Shown one piece after another: positions 9,716 through 22,209 of a DNA stretch of 64,000 bases. The notes beneath the pieces were generated by a model, which was not told the DNA's origin, made no database searches, and worked only from the letters and a program-made list of their open reading frames with translations. The translations under genes were made by a program, and so were the position numbers. Each line of letters begins with the position of its first letter. Position 1 is the first letter of the stretch. Source of the stretch: Malus domestica (lineage: Eukaryota; Streptophyta; Magnoliopsida; Rosales; Rosaceae); NCBI RefSeq assembly GCF_042453785.1, contig NC_091672.1:9690501-9754500 (forward strand), written 5' to 3'.

Positions 9716-11478
9716 TTGGACAGGGAAGAACAGGAATGGCAGGTGGGAACTTCAACCAGCCAGCATGAAAGCAAGGAGGAATCTTGCAGAGAAGAACTGG
9801 ATAGGGCCATTCAAATGGCCGAGTGCATATGTGATCTAGACGGGCCAGACGACTTGCCCGAGAGCCCGGAGCTGGTCGAATTTTTGTGTACAGAACCAGA
9901 TAAGCCACCACCAGAAGTCCAGGATCCTCTGGAAGTTATTAATTTAGGAACAGAGGAGGATCCAAGACCAATACAGATCAGTGGTTTAATGGGGGTTGAT
10001 GATCGGGCAAGGATTGTTTGTCTGCTGCAAGAATTCAAAGACTGTTTTGCTTGGCACTATACCGAGATGCCAGGGTTAGATCCAACCTTGGTGGAACATA
10101 GAATGCCCATCAAGCACCACGGAGGATGTCAAAGGAGATAGAAGAAAAGGTCAAAGAAGAGATTGAAAGGCTAGTGAAAGCTGGCTTTATCAGACCAGCC
10201 AAATATGTGGAGTGGTTGGCCAACATCGTACCCGTTTTAAAAGCTGTAACAAAAGCGGTACGATGTTGTGTGGATTATAGAAATATTAATGGCGCTACAC
10301 CAAAGGATGAGTATCCCATGCCCATGGCCGATTTATCCATAGATGCAATAGCAAAACATAAAGTCCTATCTTTTATGGATGGGAATGCCGGGTATAATCA
10401 GATAAAGATGGCTCCAGAAGATATACATAAAACAGGTTTTAGGTGTCCCGGTCATGTGGGGGCATATGAATATCTGGTCATGCCATTCGGGCTCAAGAAC
10501 GCTGGTGCAACTTACCAGAGGGCAATGAATGCCATCTTTCATGATCTAATTGGCCAGAGCATGGAGGTATACATCGATGACATAGTGGTAAAGTCCAAGA
10601 CAGAAGAACATCATCTGGAAGATCTCAGACAGACATTAGCAAGGATGAGGATCCACAAATTGAAGATGAATCCAAAGAAGTGTGTGTTTGGAGTAAGAGC
10701 GGGCAACTTCTTGGGATTCCTGGTGCATCAAAGAGGGGTAGAAGTGGATAAGAACAAATCTCGGGCAATAATGGAGTCACCTTCACCTACCAACAAGGTG
10801 CAACTCCAGAGGTTACTAGGCAAAATTAACTTTTTGAGGAGATTCATTGCTAATTTAGCAGGCAAGATCCAGCCGCTGACTCCTTTACTAAGGTTGAAAG
10901 ATAAAGAGAAGTTTGAATGGGGACCACCGCACCAACAGGCCTTTGACAGCATCAAGGCCTATTTAACTTCTCCACCAGTGTTGGTGCCACCTCAAAGGGG
11001 AAAACCCTTGAAGTTGTATATTTCTGCCTCTGAAAAGTCAATCGGGAGCTTGCTAGCCCAAAATAATGAAGGCGGGAAGGAGCAGGCAGTGTACTACCTC
11101 AATAGAATTCTGACTGAGGTAGAAACAAGATATTCCCCGGTAGAGAGATTATGCTTGGCTTTATATTTCACTGCCAGTAAATTAAGGCATTACATGTTAC
11201 CTTGTCACGTGCACATCATCGCCAAGGCAGATGTGATAAAGTACATGTTGTCAAAGCCAATGCTCACAGGAAGGATTGGGAAATGGATTCTAGCTTTATT
11301 GGAATTCAGTTTTCAGTACGTACCCCAAATGGCAGTCAAAGGTCAAGCAATTGCCGACTTCCTGACCGAGCATCAAGAACCTTCAAATGAGGTGATCAAT
11401 ATCCCGGGAAGCTTAGAGGTTACTAGCATTTGGATCCCGCCAAGAAAAGATATTTCGGGCAAAGAAGATTGGGTCTAG
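9716..11478 (+). pseudogene. E1 reverse transcriptase and first RNase H, frameshifted
   Basis: The pol N-terminal linker (9716-10141) is read in a different frame from the RT ORF (10126-11478), so a frameshift lies near 10130. The RT shows the expected order: EWLANIVPVLK, CVDYRNIN, MDGNAGYNQI, FGLKNAGATYQR and the catalytic box VYIDDIVVKS near 10570. The connection (LQRLLGKINFLRRFI) and the first RNase H follow. That RNase H has LYISASE where an active enzyme would carry Asp, which is usual in the Tat lineage, where a second RNase H takes over. An in-frame TAG at 11476-11478 cuts it from the next domain. Confidence 0.85.
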
Positions 11479-11523
11479 CAAGAGATAAGAAGAGTAGCTG
11501 GTCTCTGGATCACTCATTGGAAG

Positions 11524-13303
11524 TTGTATTTCGATGGATCCTACACTCAGAAGGCTTCAGGAGCGGGAATTGTAATTGTAAACCCTCAGGGAGTTTATCA
11601 TTATTATTCATTTCTCTTGGACTACCAAGGGAATACTAATAATCGGGCAAAGTATGAGGCCTTAATTATTGGTCTGGAAATCTTGATGGATCTGGGGGCA
11701 GTAGAGGTAGAGGTCTTTGGGGATTCAGAGTTGGTAATAAACCAGTTAAATGGAGTTCAAGTGCAGACATATTACCATGGCGGGGTATTACTTGGCAGCT
11801 ACGCAATTATTGAATTTCTGGGATTCTGAGATATCGGTCAATCATGTTCCTAGGAAATCCAATTTAGCGGCCAACGAGATAGCACAACTAGCCTCAGGAG
11901 TGCCAATACAGGAGAGGAAATATGGGGTGGATGTCGAGATCCAAAGAAGAAACCTCCCTTCCATCTTAGAAAGGGGATTCAGTCTAGATATAATGGTGCT
12001 AGAGGCTGAGATAGAAGATTGGAGGTCACCTATTATTCATCATTTGAAGGATCCTTCCTCGCCTACAAGCAAGAAGGATAGACAGCAAGCAACCAAGTAT
12101 GTCTTATGGGCGGAGAACTTGCTAAGGAAAACTCCAGATGGGTTACTGTTGAAATGTTTGGGCCAAGAAGAATCCATGAGGGTAATGGCCGAAGTACATG
12201 AATGAGTATATGGAGCACATCAGGTTGGAACAAAGATGAGATGGTTGCTTAGGAGGTATGGTTATTTCTGGCCCAACATGGAAAAAGATTGTAAGTCTTA
12301 TGCCCGAGGATGTGAAGAATGTCAGAGGCACGGACCTCTCCAGCATGTGCCCTCAGTGCCTTTAAATCCAGTGGTCAAGCCTTGGCCCTTCAGATGATGG
12401 GTAATGGACTTCATCGAGCAAATCTATCCAGCTTCTAGCAAAGGGCATACCTTCATAATTGTTGCAACGGATTACTTTACCAAGTGGGTGGAAGCATCAG
12501 CAGTAAAATCCATAACGTCAGCCACAGTCAAGAATTTTATCGAGACCAAGATCCTGCACAGATATGGGGTGCCCGAAACTATTGTGACAGATCGTGGACC
12601 ATCTTTTATTTCAAAAGAAGTTGAGGAGTTTGCAAGTAAGTACAAAATAAAGATGATCCAGTCCAGTCCATACTATCCGCAATCAAATGGCCAGGCAGAA
12701 GCCAGCAACAAGATCCTGATCAACATTATCAAGAGAATGGTGATTGATAGCCCAGAAAAATGGCATGAAAATCTGAGGAACACTTTGTGGGCATACAGAA
12801 CTTCTAAGAGAGCAGAAACATGGACAACTCCTTATGCTTTAACTTTCGGGCAAGATGCAGTGCTCCCCGTGAAAATCAATGTGAGTTCTTTAAGAATTCA
12901 AAATCAATTTGGATTGCATAGTGAAGAGCATGTCGAAGCTATGTGTCAAGGAATTGAAGACTTGGATGCCGCCCGAATTGAAGCTTTGAACCAGATTCAA
13001 GAAAGGAAGCGAGCCGTTGCCCGAGCTTATAACAAAAAGGTGAAGATGAAATCCTTCAAGGAGGGAGACTTAGTATGGAAGACAGTCTTCCCTCTAGGAG
13101 CTCAGCTCAAGGGCTTTGGGAAATGGAGCCCGACATGGGAATGTCCTTTCATTATTAGTCGTGTTTTGGATAGAGGGGGATACTACTTGGCGGACCTTGA
13201 AGGAAACAGGCATAGACATCCCATTAATGTTAGATTCTTAAAGAAATATTGTCCTACGTTGTGGGATGTCAGAGACTGTTATATCGAAGAAGATGCAAGG
13301 TAA
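11524..13303 (+). pseudogene. E1 second RNase H and integrase, broken by one frameshift and two stops
   Basis: The second RNase H begins LYFDGSYTQKASGAGIVI and continues NNRAKYEALIIGLEI and VFGDSELVINQL, which keep the D-E-D set. A frameshift at about 11770-11830 and TGA stops at 12203-12205 and near 12395 interrupt the chain. Integrase follows: a Zn finger with GAHQ and CEECQRHG, then catalytic residues in ATDYFTKWVEA, VTDRGPSF and PYYPQSNGQAEASNK. A C-terminal GDLVWK and GPY/F-like module ends at 13303, with no chromodomain. Both TGA stops could be simple point changes of sense codons. Confidence 0.85.
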
Positions 13304-14033
13304 AGCAAGCTTCGGGATATCAATGTGCAGTGTGTATTTATCAATCATTCAAGAAGATGGAAAGACAAGAGTTGCTGAGATAAGATATATTTCATTTCGA
13401 CAAATTGATAAGATTTACAAATAGATCTAAAGTCAACGCATTACAGTCAAATCTCTTTCTAGGTGTTATGGGATCTTCAACTGATTTTCCGATGTCTTCA
13501 TGGATGGAACCCGATTAGATGATCGAGTTGTGCGGCCAACATGGGCCTGGTAGAGGATCCTCAGACAGGACCATCACCATAGGTGATGATCAAGCCCAAT
13601 TTATCAACGCAACAAGCGGGAAGACGAGCCTGCGAGAGGAAACCGTCTGACCAAGGGTGTTGGAGATAGTGAGGTGTTCGACCAAGGGTGTTGGAGACAG
13701 CAGTCTTTTGAGGAAAGCCCTTTTTCTCACGAAAAGGGAGTGTTAGGAAATCCCACTCAAAGCCTAAGGAACCCATTGCTCGGTTTTTGAAAGCTCGAAG
13801 ATGATGGAAGAAAAGGCTGAAGAAAATTTGATGGCTTGACAGAAGAGATTTCGAGCCAGAATTTATAGAGCCCCAGGGGATAGTTCAAAGGTCGTGAGAA
13901 GAGCAAGGGGCACGGGTTGCCTTCATCCTGTCTAGAAAACACGAAGTTCCAAAAAATTGAGATGCACGCATGTGGATATTCAATCAATGATGGCACCTGG
14001 GATTCCAACCTTAATATTGATTGAAGGGGGCAC
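13304..14033 (+). other. E1 3' untranslated region with polypurine tract
   Basis: There is no ORF of coding character. An 18-bp motif GACCAAGGGTGTTGGAGA occurs twice (about 13650-13667 and 13679-13697). The purine tract GAAGGGGG at 14023-14030 lies three bases before the 3' LTR and would prime plus-strand synthesis. Confidence 0.7.
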
Positions 14034-15674
14034 TGTTTAGATCAAAACTTGAACTTTGGGCTCAAGAAAGGAGATGGCCCGAAAGGAGGCCCAAAGGGAA
14101 GATAGCCGAAGCCCAGTCGAAGCCCAGAAGGCAGAAAGGGCCTTTTCTGACTTGGTGCAGCTCATGAAGACCACTTACTTACCTACCCAAAGGCCAAGTG
14201 GTATAGACTGATCAGCTACACAGCCTATAAAGTACTTTATGATGGCAGTACATGTAAAAAAGCCGATGAGTCATCACCCTCAAACCGCATTCGGGCAAGG
14301 CCGCTACTACAGGAAGCCAAGCCAAGTTGTCTATATAAGAAGAAGGAGAAACCAGGAATAAGGACACTCAATCAAACAAACAAAAGCACAAACTCTGCTC
14401 AAAGCCAGATTTGCCTTCAAAACAAAGCTGTAGCCAACCTTCATCCTTTTCGGGACAACCCTCTCTTCAACCCTTTGTAATAGCTCTGCTACCTTGTTCA
14501 ACCTTGCTGTAGTATCGATTCATCTTTTGTAATCTCTCTCCCTCTATCCCTCTAAGCTTTCAGACCTTTGACAAAACTACAAGGATTGGAACCTGCAAGA
14601 CGAGCAACCTTACCCGATAAGGTTTAACCTTGCCCGACCTTCTTTGCTTTATTTTTGTCTTTTCAATATGTTGTATACTTCCAATTATATGCAAGTTATT
14701 TCTAGCAATATGACTATTAAAAGGCTTTCTCAGTACTTTAATCCGATTTGAATATATCGTCAGTGTTCAAACCAGATCCAAGTCCTAAGCCCTCGGGCAT
14801 GTAAATCTGATCAGTTAAAAGTCCTTGGCCTCAAGGCATAAAAAAGAACCTTATGTGGACTTAACCCATCCACGACGGTGCTTGATAAACGAGAAGTCCG
14901 AAGTTACTTGGGGCGCAAGTAATCAACCTACCCTCTAGTTTTCTTTCTATTATATCATGATTACCATAGAACGCCTGAACGGGGAATGGATTCTAATGGA
15001 AAGCCTCAAGGCCTACACCTAAGGCCCCACAAAGGCATCTATTTGGATTCATTCCGTTCTGCGATCTAAAGAGTCGAAGTATAAGAATGAACTCTGATTG
15101 GAAGCCTCAAGGCCTACACCTAAGGCCCCACGAAGGCACCTATTTGGGTTCATTCTACTTCTTGGACTCGGGTAATCAGAAGTATAATAGTTAGAAAACT
15201 CCGGCAATCACGAGAACGAATATGATGTGTTCGAGCACCGGTTTAGTTATTGATGGGAAGCCTCAAGGCCTACACCTAAGGCCCCACAAAGGCACCTGTT
15301 ATAACTAACACAGTTTCTTGGATACATACATACATGCAATTAAAACGCGACATCTATTTTACATCTACCATGCTAAGATGGCAGTGGTACGCCTGAGCAC
15401 CTAAATGTTAACCTTGATGGGAAGTCTCAAGGCCTACACCTAAGGCCCCACAAAGGCACCTCTCAAAGTTAACGTTGTCCTTCTCTTTCAGCCTTGCCCG
15501 ACGAGCCTTGCCCGAAGAGTCTTGCCCGACGAGACTTGCCCGGCGAGACTTGCCCGACAACACCCGATAGTGAAGCAGAAGCCCGACAGCAGCCATCAAC
15601 CGGCGCCAACCTCCAAGGGAGCTGTGTGCTCGTCGGCCAGGAAACATCCCCGACGGAAATTCCTGACGCGAACA
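14034..15674 (+). repeat. 3' LTR of E1 (1,641 bp)
   Basis: This is a direct repeat of 5835-7489 with scattered single-base differences and one fewer 14-bp unit. It starts TGTTTAGATC and ends GCGAACA, followed by the target duplication GATCC. Confidence 0.9.
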
Positions 15675-15840
15675 GATCCCTTATTATTCACGTAAGAGAT
15701 GAGAGTTGTGTATCTTGAGAGAGAGAGGAGAGTTGCAGCTCGAGGAGAAAAAGAAAGGGTCTCAGTACTTGTAAAATATCAGAACCTTGAGAGAGAGATG
15801 AGACTTATGTACCTTTGAATTTTTAAAACTTTGAGTTTAT

Positions 15841-15993
15841 AGGAAAACTAATGAAAATGGTTTAAAAACTTTGAGTTTTAACGATAAAGACAAAATAAAG
15901 AGTAAAGTGAATAGTACCATGATTGACTTTTTAGTGTAAAAATGTGGTTTTTCGTTAAAGTGAACAGTACCGGGAACTTTTCGTTAAAGTTCC
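15841..15993 (-). mobile_element. Short MITE-like repeat (TTAACGAAAA family)
   Basis: On the minus strand it reads AACGAAAAGTTCCCGGTACT, then CACTTTAACGAAAAACCAC, and ends ATTAGTTTTCCT. Part of the same family recurs at the right edge of the window (63940-64000). It has no ORF. It is a very common short interspersed repeat in the plant genomes I know; its exact class is uncertain. The rest of 15675-16039 holds only purine-rich low-complexity DNA. Confidence 0.55.
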
Positions 15994-16039
15994 CGTTTAA
16001 AACCCTCAAAACCCTTTTGAACAGTGTTTTTAAGGAGAG

Positions 16040-17480
16040 TTCAAAATAAATGAAAATTCATAATAATTAGTGTACAAGTGTGAAAAATGTGAAAAGAATA
16101 TACAAACGCTTGTGATTGCAACTCCACACTTGAACGGTGGTTACATCGTCGTTTTAAAACCCTCACAATGACAACTGTGAAAAATGGAAAAAAAAAATGA
16201 CAAACGCTCATAATGACAAGCTCTACAACTTTTGTGAAGAGGTCAACTCCGATATTCGACATCATAATCCATAATCTATATTTATATTTAACTATCGATT
16301 GTCGTTTACGTTTATGTTCCATTTTTCTTATCAGATTTAGTTTTGTTTTCTTTAGATTTTCATTTTTGAAAACATGATCTTTTAGCAGATGCAGAAAGAT
16401 GAATGGTTAGGATCGTTGATCTCATGTTCCATTATGTATGATTAACTGAAAAATGAGTTGATGTTATATAGTTTCTAAAAACTTTATGAACTCTGAGCAA
16501 TAATTTCACTAACCACAAAAATCTAAACGTGATACCAATGATCTGAACCTTTCATCTTTCTGCATTCGCTAAAAGACCATGTTTTCGAAAAAGAAAATAT
16601 GAAAAAACGAAATCTGGTGAGAAGAATGATGCATAAATATAAATGACAATCGACGGTTAAATGTAAATATAGGATTTATGGATTATTGTGTCAAATTTTG
16701 GAGTTGACCCTTGTACAAAAGTTGTAGAGATTGTCATTACGAGCGTTCGTATTTTTCTGTACATTTTTCACACTTGTACATTAATTATTATGAATTCTTA
16801 ATAATTTTTCGCTCAAGCAAAAAACACTATTCATGGGGCTTTCGAGGATTTTAAAAATCTAAATGATGATGTAACCATCGTCCAAGAGTAGAGGATGCAA
16901 CCACGAGCGTTTCTATATATAATTTTTTTTTTTAACAATTTTCACACTTGTACATTAATTATTATGAATTTTTATTTATTTTAAACTCCTCCTTAAAACA
17001 TTGTTCATGAGGGTTTGAAGAGTTTTAATCTAAACGATGATATACCCATCATTAATAGGATGCAATCACAAGCATTTTTATTTTTATTTTTTTTCACATT
17101 TTTCATACGTAAATTAATTATTATGAATTTTTTAATGTGCTTTGGTCTTTTGTAGAAAAAAAAAATTCAAATTACATTAAACAATTCATAATAATTAACT
17201 TACAGGTGTGAAAAATATGAAACATATATACAAACACTTGTGATCGCATTCTTATGCTTTGACATGGTTACGTACATCGTCGTTTGAATTTTTAAAACCT
17301 TCAAAACCTTTGTGAACAGTTTGTGAGTTGAAAATGTGTAATAATTCATAATAATTAATTTACAAGTGCGAAAAATGTGAAAAAATTGTGTCAACGCTCG
17401 TGATCGCATCCTCTACACTTTGACTATGGTTTCATCTTCGTTTGAGTTTTAGGTGTTACGGTTTTGGGTTTTGGTTTGGG
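16040..17480. repeat. Block of about 165-bp units arranged in opposing orientations
   Basis: A unit containing TTTTTCACACTTGTACATTA, ATTATTATGAATT, a GATGTAACCATCGT-like core and GATGCAATCACGAGCGTTTG occurs about six times. Reverse copies lie near 16040-16180, forward copies near 16700-17140, and reverse copies again near 17165-17470. The first reverse block and the first forward block also share 16200-16400 versus 16540-16720, so 16045-16800 forms a long imperfect hairpin with a loop of roughly 120 bases. There is no coding potential. It could be a foldback-type element or a rearranged satellite. Confidence 0.65.
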
Positions 17481-17539
17481 GTACGCAGTACTAATTTAAT
17501 GAAAACGCACTACAACAAAAATGAACATTGTGCACAATA

Positions 17540-17770
17540 AATTATCTGTGCCCTTTGAGGCCAAAAAGCACCAACAATTGTGCTCATAGACCAATAGCAA
17601 CAGTGCAGCTACTATATTTGTGTATGTGCCCTCTATGGGCGTCACCATTGCTCAGAGGGCACAATACTGAGTTATGTGCTCATGATGTTAGCACAAATAA
17701 AGGGTGTTTTGTGCCTACGTTCTGACAAAGTTGTCAGACTACCATTTCCAGCCATGTTGGCACTTAAAAT
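17540..17770. repeat. Left subterminal repeats of the Pack-CACTA element
   Basis: At least seven copies of TGTGCCC, TGTGCTC or GGGCACA occur in about 230 bases. The matching right-hand cluster lies at about 28305-28515. Confidence 0.7.
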
Positions 17771-18479
17771 GTAATTGTGCCTGCACGAATTAAATATTAA
17801 AAAAAAAATCATAATTTGAAAAATTGAAACTGAAATTGAGGTTTTTTTTTCTTCATAAAATGTAGAAAGCCTACAATACATTCTCAATCTCACAAACATA
17901 TATTGTAATGTTACATATTTAATCTCTAATGCAAAAAGAACTTGAAAGCAGACATTTTTGGACAGATGCATCTTCCCCAGCAAGCCTTGCACCTCATCGA
18001 ATCTCTGCTGCTCCATAAACGAATTAATGAAGATGATCATCAAGAGAATATCTTCCATTTCTGTTTAAGTATTCCTTCAAATAGCTTTTCCCTATCCTCC
18101 TACACAACAACTTTAGTAAACTCAATAATTTAATGATTATAGTAATGTAAAACAAGATAATTTTAATACATAAGAATAGAACCTCCAACAATATGCAATT
18201 GAAATATAAGTTTTTCCACTATAAGAACATCACCGTACTTTGAAATTATGGACATCAGTAAGTTGATAAGCAAGACAAAAGTTGATACTTACAACAATAA
18301 AAGTTGATAATTATCCTAAATAATGTCATTTTGGCCTACAAGAGATCGCAGACCAAGTCACATTTTCACCAAGGATGGGAAGTTCATGAGTTGGAGGGCA
18401 AACATATTTCATAGTGGTAAGAGAAAGTAAACTTCAGAAAGAAAAAGAAATGTGCAAGGTTTTGAGAGGATAGATGTAC

Positions 18480-19987
18480 ATATGTCTCACCTGGCTTGCA
18501 ACAAGGAGAACTGCATTGGCATTTTCTTTCTTGTAATTTATCTAAATGTGTTTTTGTCACCATTGCAACCCGATCAATGTATGGCTCGGTATATTTCTTA
18601 GCTTCCTGCCATAACACATAAATGCCATAAGAAAGAATTCCATCTACCAAATCCATATATTTAAAAAAGTTCTCTTGAGGGGCTCACTTTAATGTAAGGA
18701 TCTGCCATATTTTGTGCCTTGAAAACAATTGGTCATATAGAACTGTTTGATGAACGATATACATCAACAATTTTTGTAGTGACTAATCAAATATTTGGTT
18801 CAAGATAGGCTTTAAATTCCAAAGATTGTTTCTTCAACCTTGGGATCCAGTTCTTCAAATTAAAAGAGGAAGAATTAGAAAGGTTGCCAACTTGGTTCAA
18901 TATCTCAAATAGAAAAGTTGACTGTACACTAATTGTTCAGAAAAGAGGAAGATGTCAAACACCAAAGCTGAGTCTAATGACTTCAGAATTTATTAGTAAG
19001 ATAGGCTCTTGCTGCTTTATGCTCCTCTTCAGAACTCGAGTTTTGAAACTTAAATTTTGCCACTTAATCCCATAAAACGCAACTCGTGTCTCACTTTGTA
19101 TTTTGTATTATATGAAGAAGAGTTGGGGATAACATACTGTTCTGATTCTTTCAACGATGATCCCAGCCCAACCCTCACCACGAGCTTTCATTTTTAAGGC
19201 CTGAGGACAAACAATAAATGAATACTTGGCTATTCCAGTTTATTCACCTGGCAAGTGAACATCTTTATTGGAGAAGTTTAACGAATAAAGTTTGGAATAT
19301 CAGACACACATTTTCAATTCCCAGATTGAAGGCTGGTCTTCCAAGCTCATTCCAGTAAGTCACAATGTACGTCTGCACATAAATACTTTGTCATGAAATT
19401 AGACTGACATTGTTATCTAACTAATCTGCGTGGATTTACCTGAAAATAGTCTACATGAACTCCAAATGTATGTGGAAGCCATCCTCAATGGACCTGATCA
19501 TGGGTCACAGCAAGATTTAACTATTGGCAGTATGGTGAACTTAATTTTAAAGTACTTGTAAATGGTAACAAGAACATGATACGCTTCACTGTTATTCAAG
19601 CTTAAAAGTTTGCATATGATTAATAAGAGACGAGGCCATAACAGAATCCACCTTTAGGCAATTGATAAATTTACTAATTGACTAGTCTCACTAAAAGAGG
19701 CAAAGACACAAGAATTAAACCTAAAGTGATAACAACAACGTTGCCAACAACAGCAGGCATTAGAAAATTATAGCATTACCATTTCCTTACCTCAGTCAAA
19801 TCTTCAAATATCGAAGAAATCCCAAACTTCTCCTTCACCATTTCTTCCTGAGATATCAAAAAAATTAATACCATATAGCAATTGATAGTTTTAGGTAGCA
19901 AATAAACGGACAAGAAACCTCTGCAACTTGAAGATCATGTTCAGTTTTCCGAATTCCAGTCTTTTGTTCATCATTTACTTTTCGAAG
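18480..19987 (-). pseudogene. Captured multi-exon gene fragment similar to plant coiled-coil 'DNA repair ATPase-related' proteins
   Basis: On the minus strand, pieces with intron-like borders appear in order. 19987-19919 is LRKVNDEQKTGIRKTEHDLQ after a CAG acceptor and before GT. 19847-19791 is EEMVKEKFGISSIFEDLTE between AG and GTAAGG. Then follow about 19500-19440 (GWLPHTFGVHVDYFQ), 19380-19320 (TYIVTYWNELGRPAFNLGIE), 19205-19145 (ALKMKARGEGW), 18870-18690 (FKAYLEPN, ADPYIK) and 18656-18580 (EAKKYTEPYIDRVAMVTKTH). The order and motifs match a plant coiled-coil protein family I remember as At2g24420/At4g31340-like. Internal stops show it is not functional. The name is from memory; the exon structure is seen. 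Confidence 0.6.
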
Positions 19988-20400
19988 CTGAAAAAGAATA
20001 GAAAGAGAGATTAAATTGGCCAATTAAATTACACTAAAGTCTGCTTTTACAAAGAAATTTTGCACCCATGGAAAATTAAACTTGATTACAGATTGTCTAG
20101 TTGTATACACCATGTAGGACCTTGATCGCAGAACTCCATAATGAAGGGATATCTGATCTACAACTCCACAGATATTTAAAAGCTTTCAGAACTAATCAAA
20201 ACAATTCAAAATAACATCAAATCCTAAGAGAAAACAGCTTCTCTTAAAAACACGCGATTACTAAAAGAAATAATATTGTATATCCATGGCACCTGAACAA
20301 CCAACACACGTTTACAAGTATACAATCGTACTTTAAAAATGAAAGGAGATAAAGATGAAAGCACTAATCATCCTCTTCCTCTTCTCTTACCTCTCCTTCT

Positions 20401-22209
20401 TATTGGAAATGTGCCCTAAAACCAATCATATGATGATACTTTACGGACATTTCACATGTTAAACTAATCTAGTTTAATATCAAGGGCATAGATTATTGTT
20501 TTAAGCCGTCTCATATAAATGTTATATGCTTAAACGATGAGTCCAAGGAATATGTAATTAGGAGAATGTAATTTAAACAAGTTAGATTAATGAGACCATT
20601 CTCTTTCGTATACATATCCTAAACGTTCCTGATCATAGGATTGCCAATTGGGCATTGACAATCTGTTAAGATCAGTACATGCTATGTCTTCTCTTAGGGA
20701 GAGTGACTAGTCTCGAGTCATTGGTGTGATTGACACCAAGACAAGCATGTAGGTGCTCAATAACGAATGAGTCCACTGAACACGATCAACGAGGAGTTCT
20801 CATACTCATGTCACATGAGAACTCATGGTTGGGATAATGCAAAGTAGTCATTTGACCTGAGGCATCATAGTTATCTTGTGGTTAGGTCCTTGATCTTTGA
20901 CTATGTCAAAGTCACCCCGTCCGAGGGTGTCCACGACATAGTTGGGGTTAAGCCACTTAGCCATGGAGGCAAGTGAATGCGCAACAAGGGATCTCTAACC
21001 TTCAAACCGTTTGAGGGAGAATACTCTATGATATGATTAAGAATCTCTGGCCAGAGTATGAATGAGATTTAGGAAGTCGTTCCAAATCACATTCAAGATA
21101 ATCATATAAGTAAATGAATCACATTGGATAGTAGACATGAATAAACTATCAAACCAAACAATGTGGTCAAGAGTATTGTATTAGAGAAAGACCGTATTGC
21201 TTTGTAATCCTAAACTGAATAGGTTCTCCACCTCTTCTGATTAGCTTGGGTAACCATGATATGCTGCTAAGTGTCACTCATGGTTTGTGGAAGCCCTAAA
21301 CGTGTATAAAAACTAAAGGGAGAATTGAAAGTAAGTTTCAATTCACAATCGATTTGAAAGAGTTTTAATCGCCCACTGCCTCGCTAAAAGGAACATAATG
21401 GATCGTACACCGTGTAAGGTAGAGATTGAAGAAACAACGGAGATGAGTAAGAATAATTAAATGGTTTAATTATATATGGCAAGGATTAATTAATATTTTA
21501 ATTAATGAAATGAATAAGTTCGTTAAAGACCTCGGGATAGTATTGGACCTTAAGGCCCAATGGGTTTTGAACGTCAAGTCCATTGACTTAAGTTGTATGA
21601 CAACTTAATGAATAATGATTCACAAAGGCCCAAATAGCCCAATAATACCCTAAGGCCGGCCATTTAGAGGAGGGTAGTGAACTTGCTTTAATTACAAGTT
21701 TGCCACTCCAATGAAGGAAGGTATAAATATGACTTTATAGCCAAAATTCATTTAGGGTTTTCTTTTGGGAAAGGATGAGAACACAAGCTCTCTTTTCTCT
21801 CTAAAGAGGCCGGCCACCCTAGAGGAAAATAGCTAGCAATCTTACTTCCTCTAGGTCACTCATTTCTTCTTAAAATCTTACCTTGGTGTGGAGACTTAGA
21901 GGTTCTCAATTTTGAGAACTTGGAGAAACCTATTCTTCCATCCAAATCCATGGATCTAAGAAGCAAGGAATGAATGCCCTATCTCTTGGGTGATTATCCT
22001 TTGCTTTTGCAAAGAGGAATCTACAAAGGTATAAATTTCTCAACTCACTTTCTTTTGAGTTGAGTCTTGGTTCACCTAACTACTAGGCTTTGAATTTAAT
22101 GGGTAATGTTTTGTTTTGAGTGCATGCAAGCATGATTCCGCCTTTAATTTGTTAATTACATGCTATAGATGTTGCTCAAATGAACATGTTTTTCACAAAA
22201 TTTCCTTCA
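20401..22209 (+). repeat. 5' LTR of the nested Copia element (1,809 bp)
   Basis: It begins TATTGGAAATGTGCCC (TG mutated to TA; a relative at 37945 reads TGTTGG on its own strand) and ends TTTCCTTCA. The same LTR family occurs in this window as a full solo LTR (35691-37945) and as a split solo LTR (44149-44856 plus 57831-58875). Confidence 0.85.

Larger units (their letters stand above)
5835..15674 (+). mobile_element. E1: Ty3/Gypsy LTR retrotransposon, Tat/Ogre-type, 9.84 kb
   Basis: Long LTRs (5835-7489 and 14034-15674) flank gag-like, protease, reverse transcriptase, RNase H, a second RNase H and integrase regions in that order on the plus strand. A 5-bp target duplication GATCC (5830-5834 and 15675-15679) shows one intact insertion. 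A second RNase H between RT-RH and integrase, and no chromodomain after integrase, point to the Tat (Ogre/Retand) lineage. The LTRs are very similar, so the insertion is not ancient, yet the coding region is broken by frameshifts and at least three in-frame stops. The copy therefore cannot move on its own. Confidence 0.9.
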
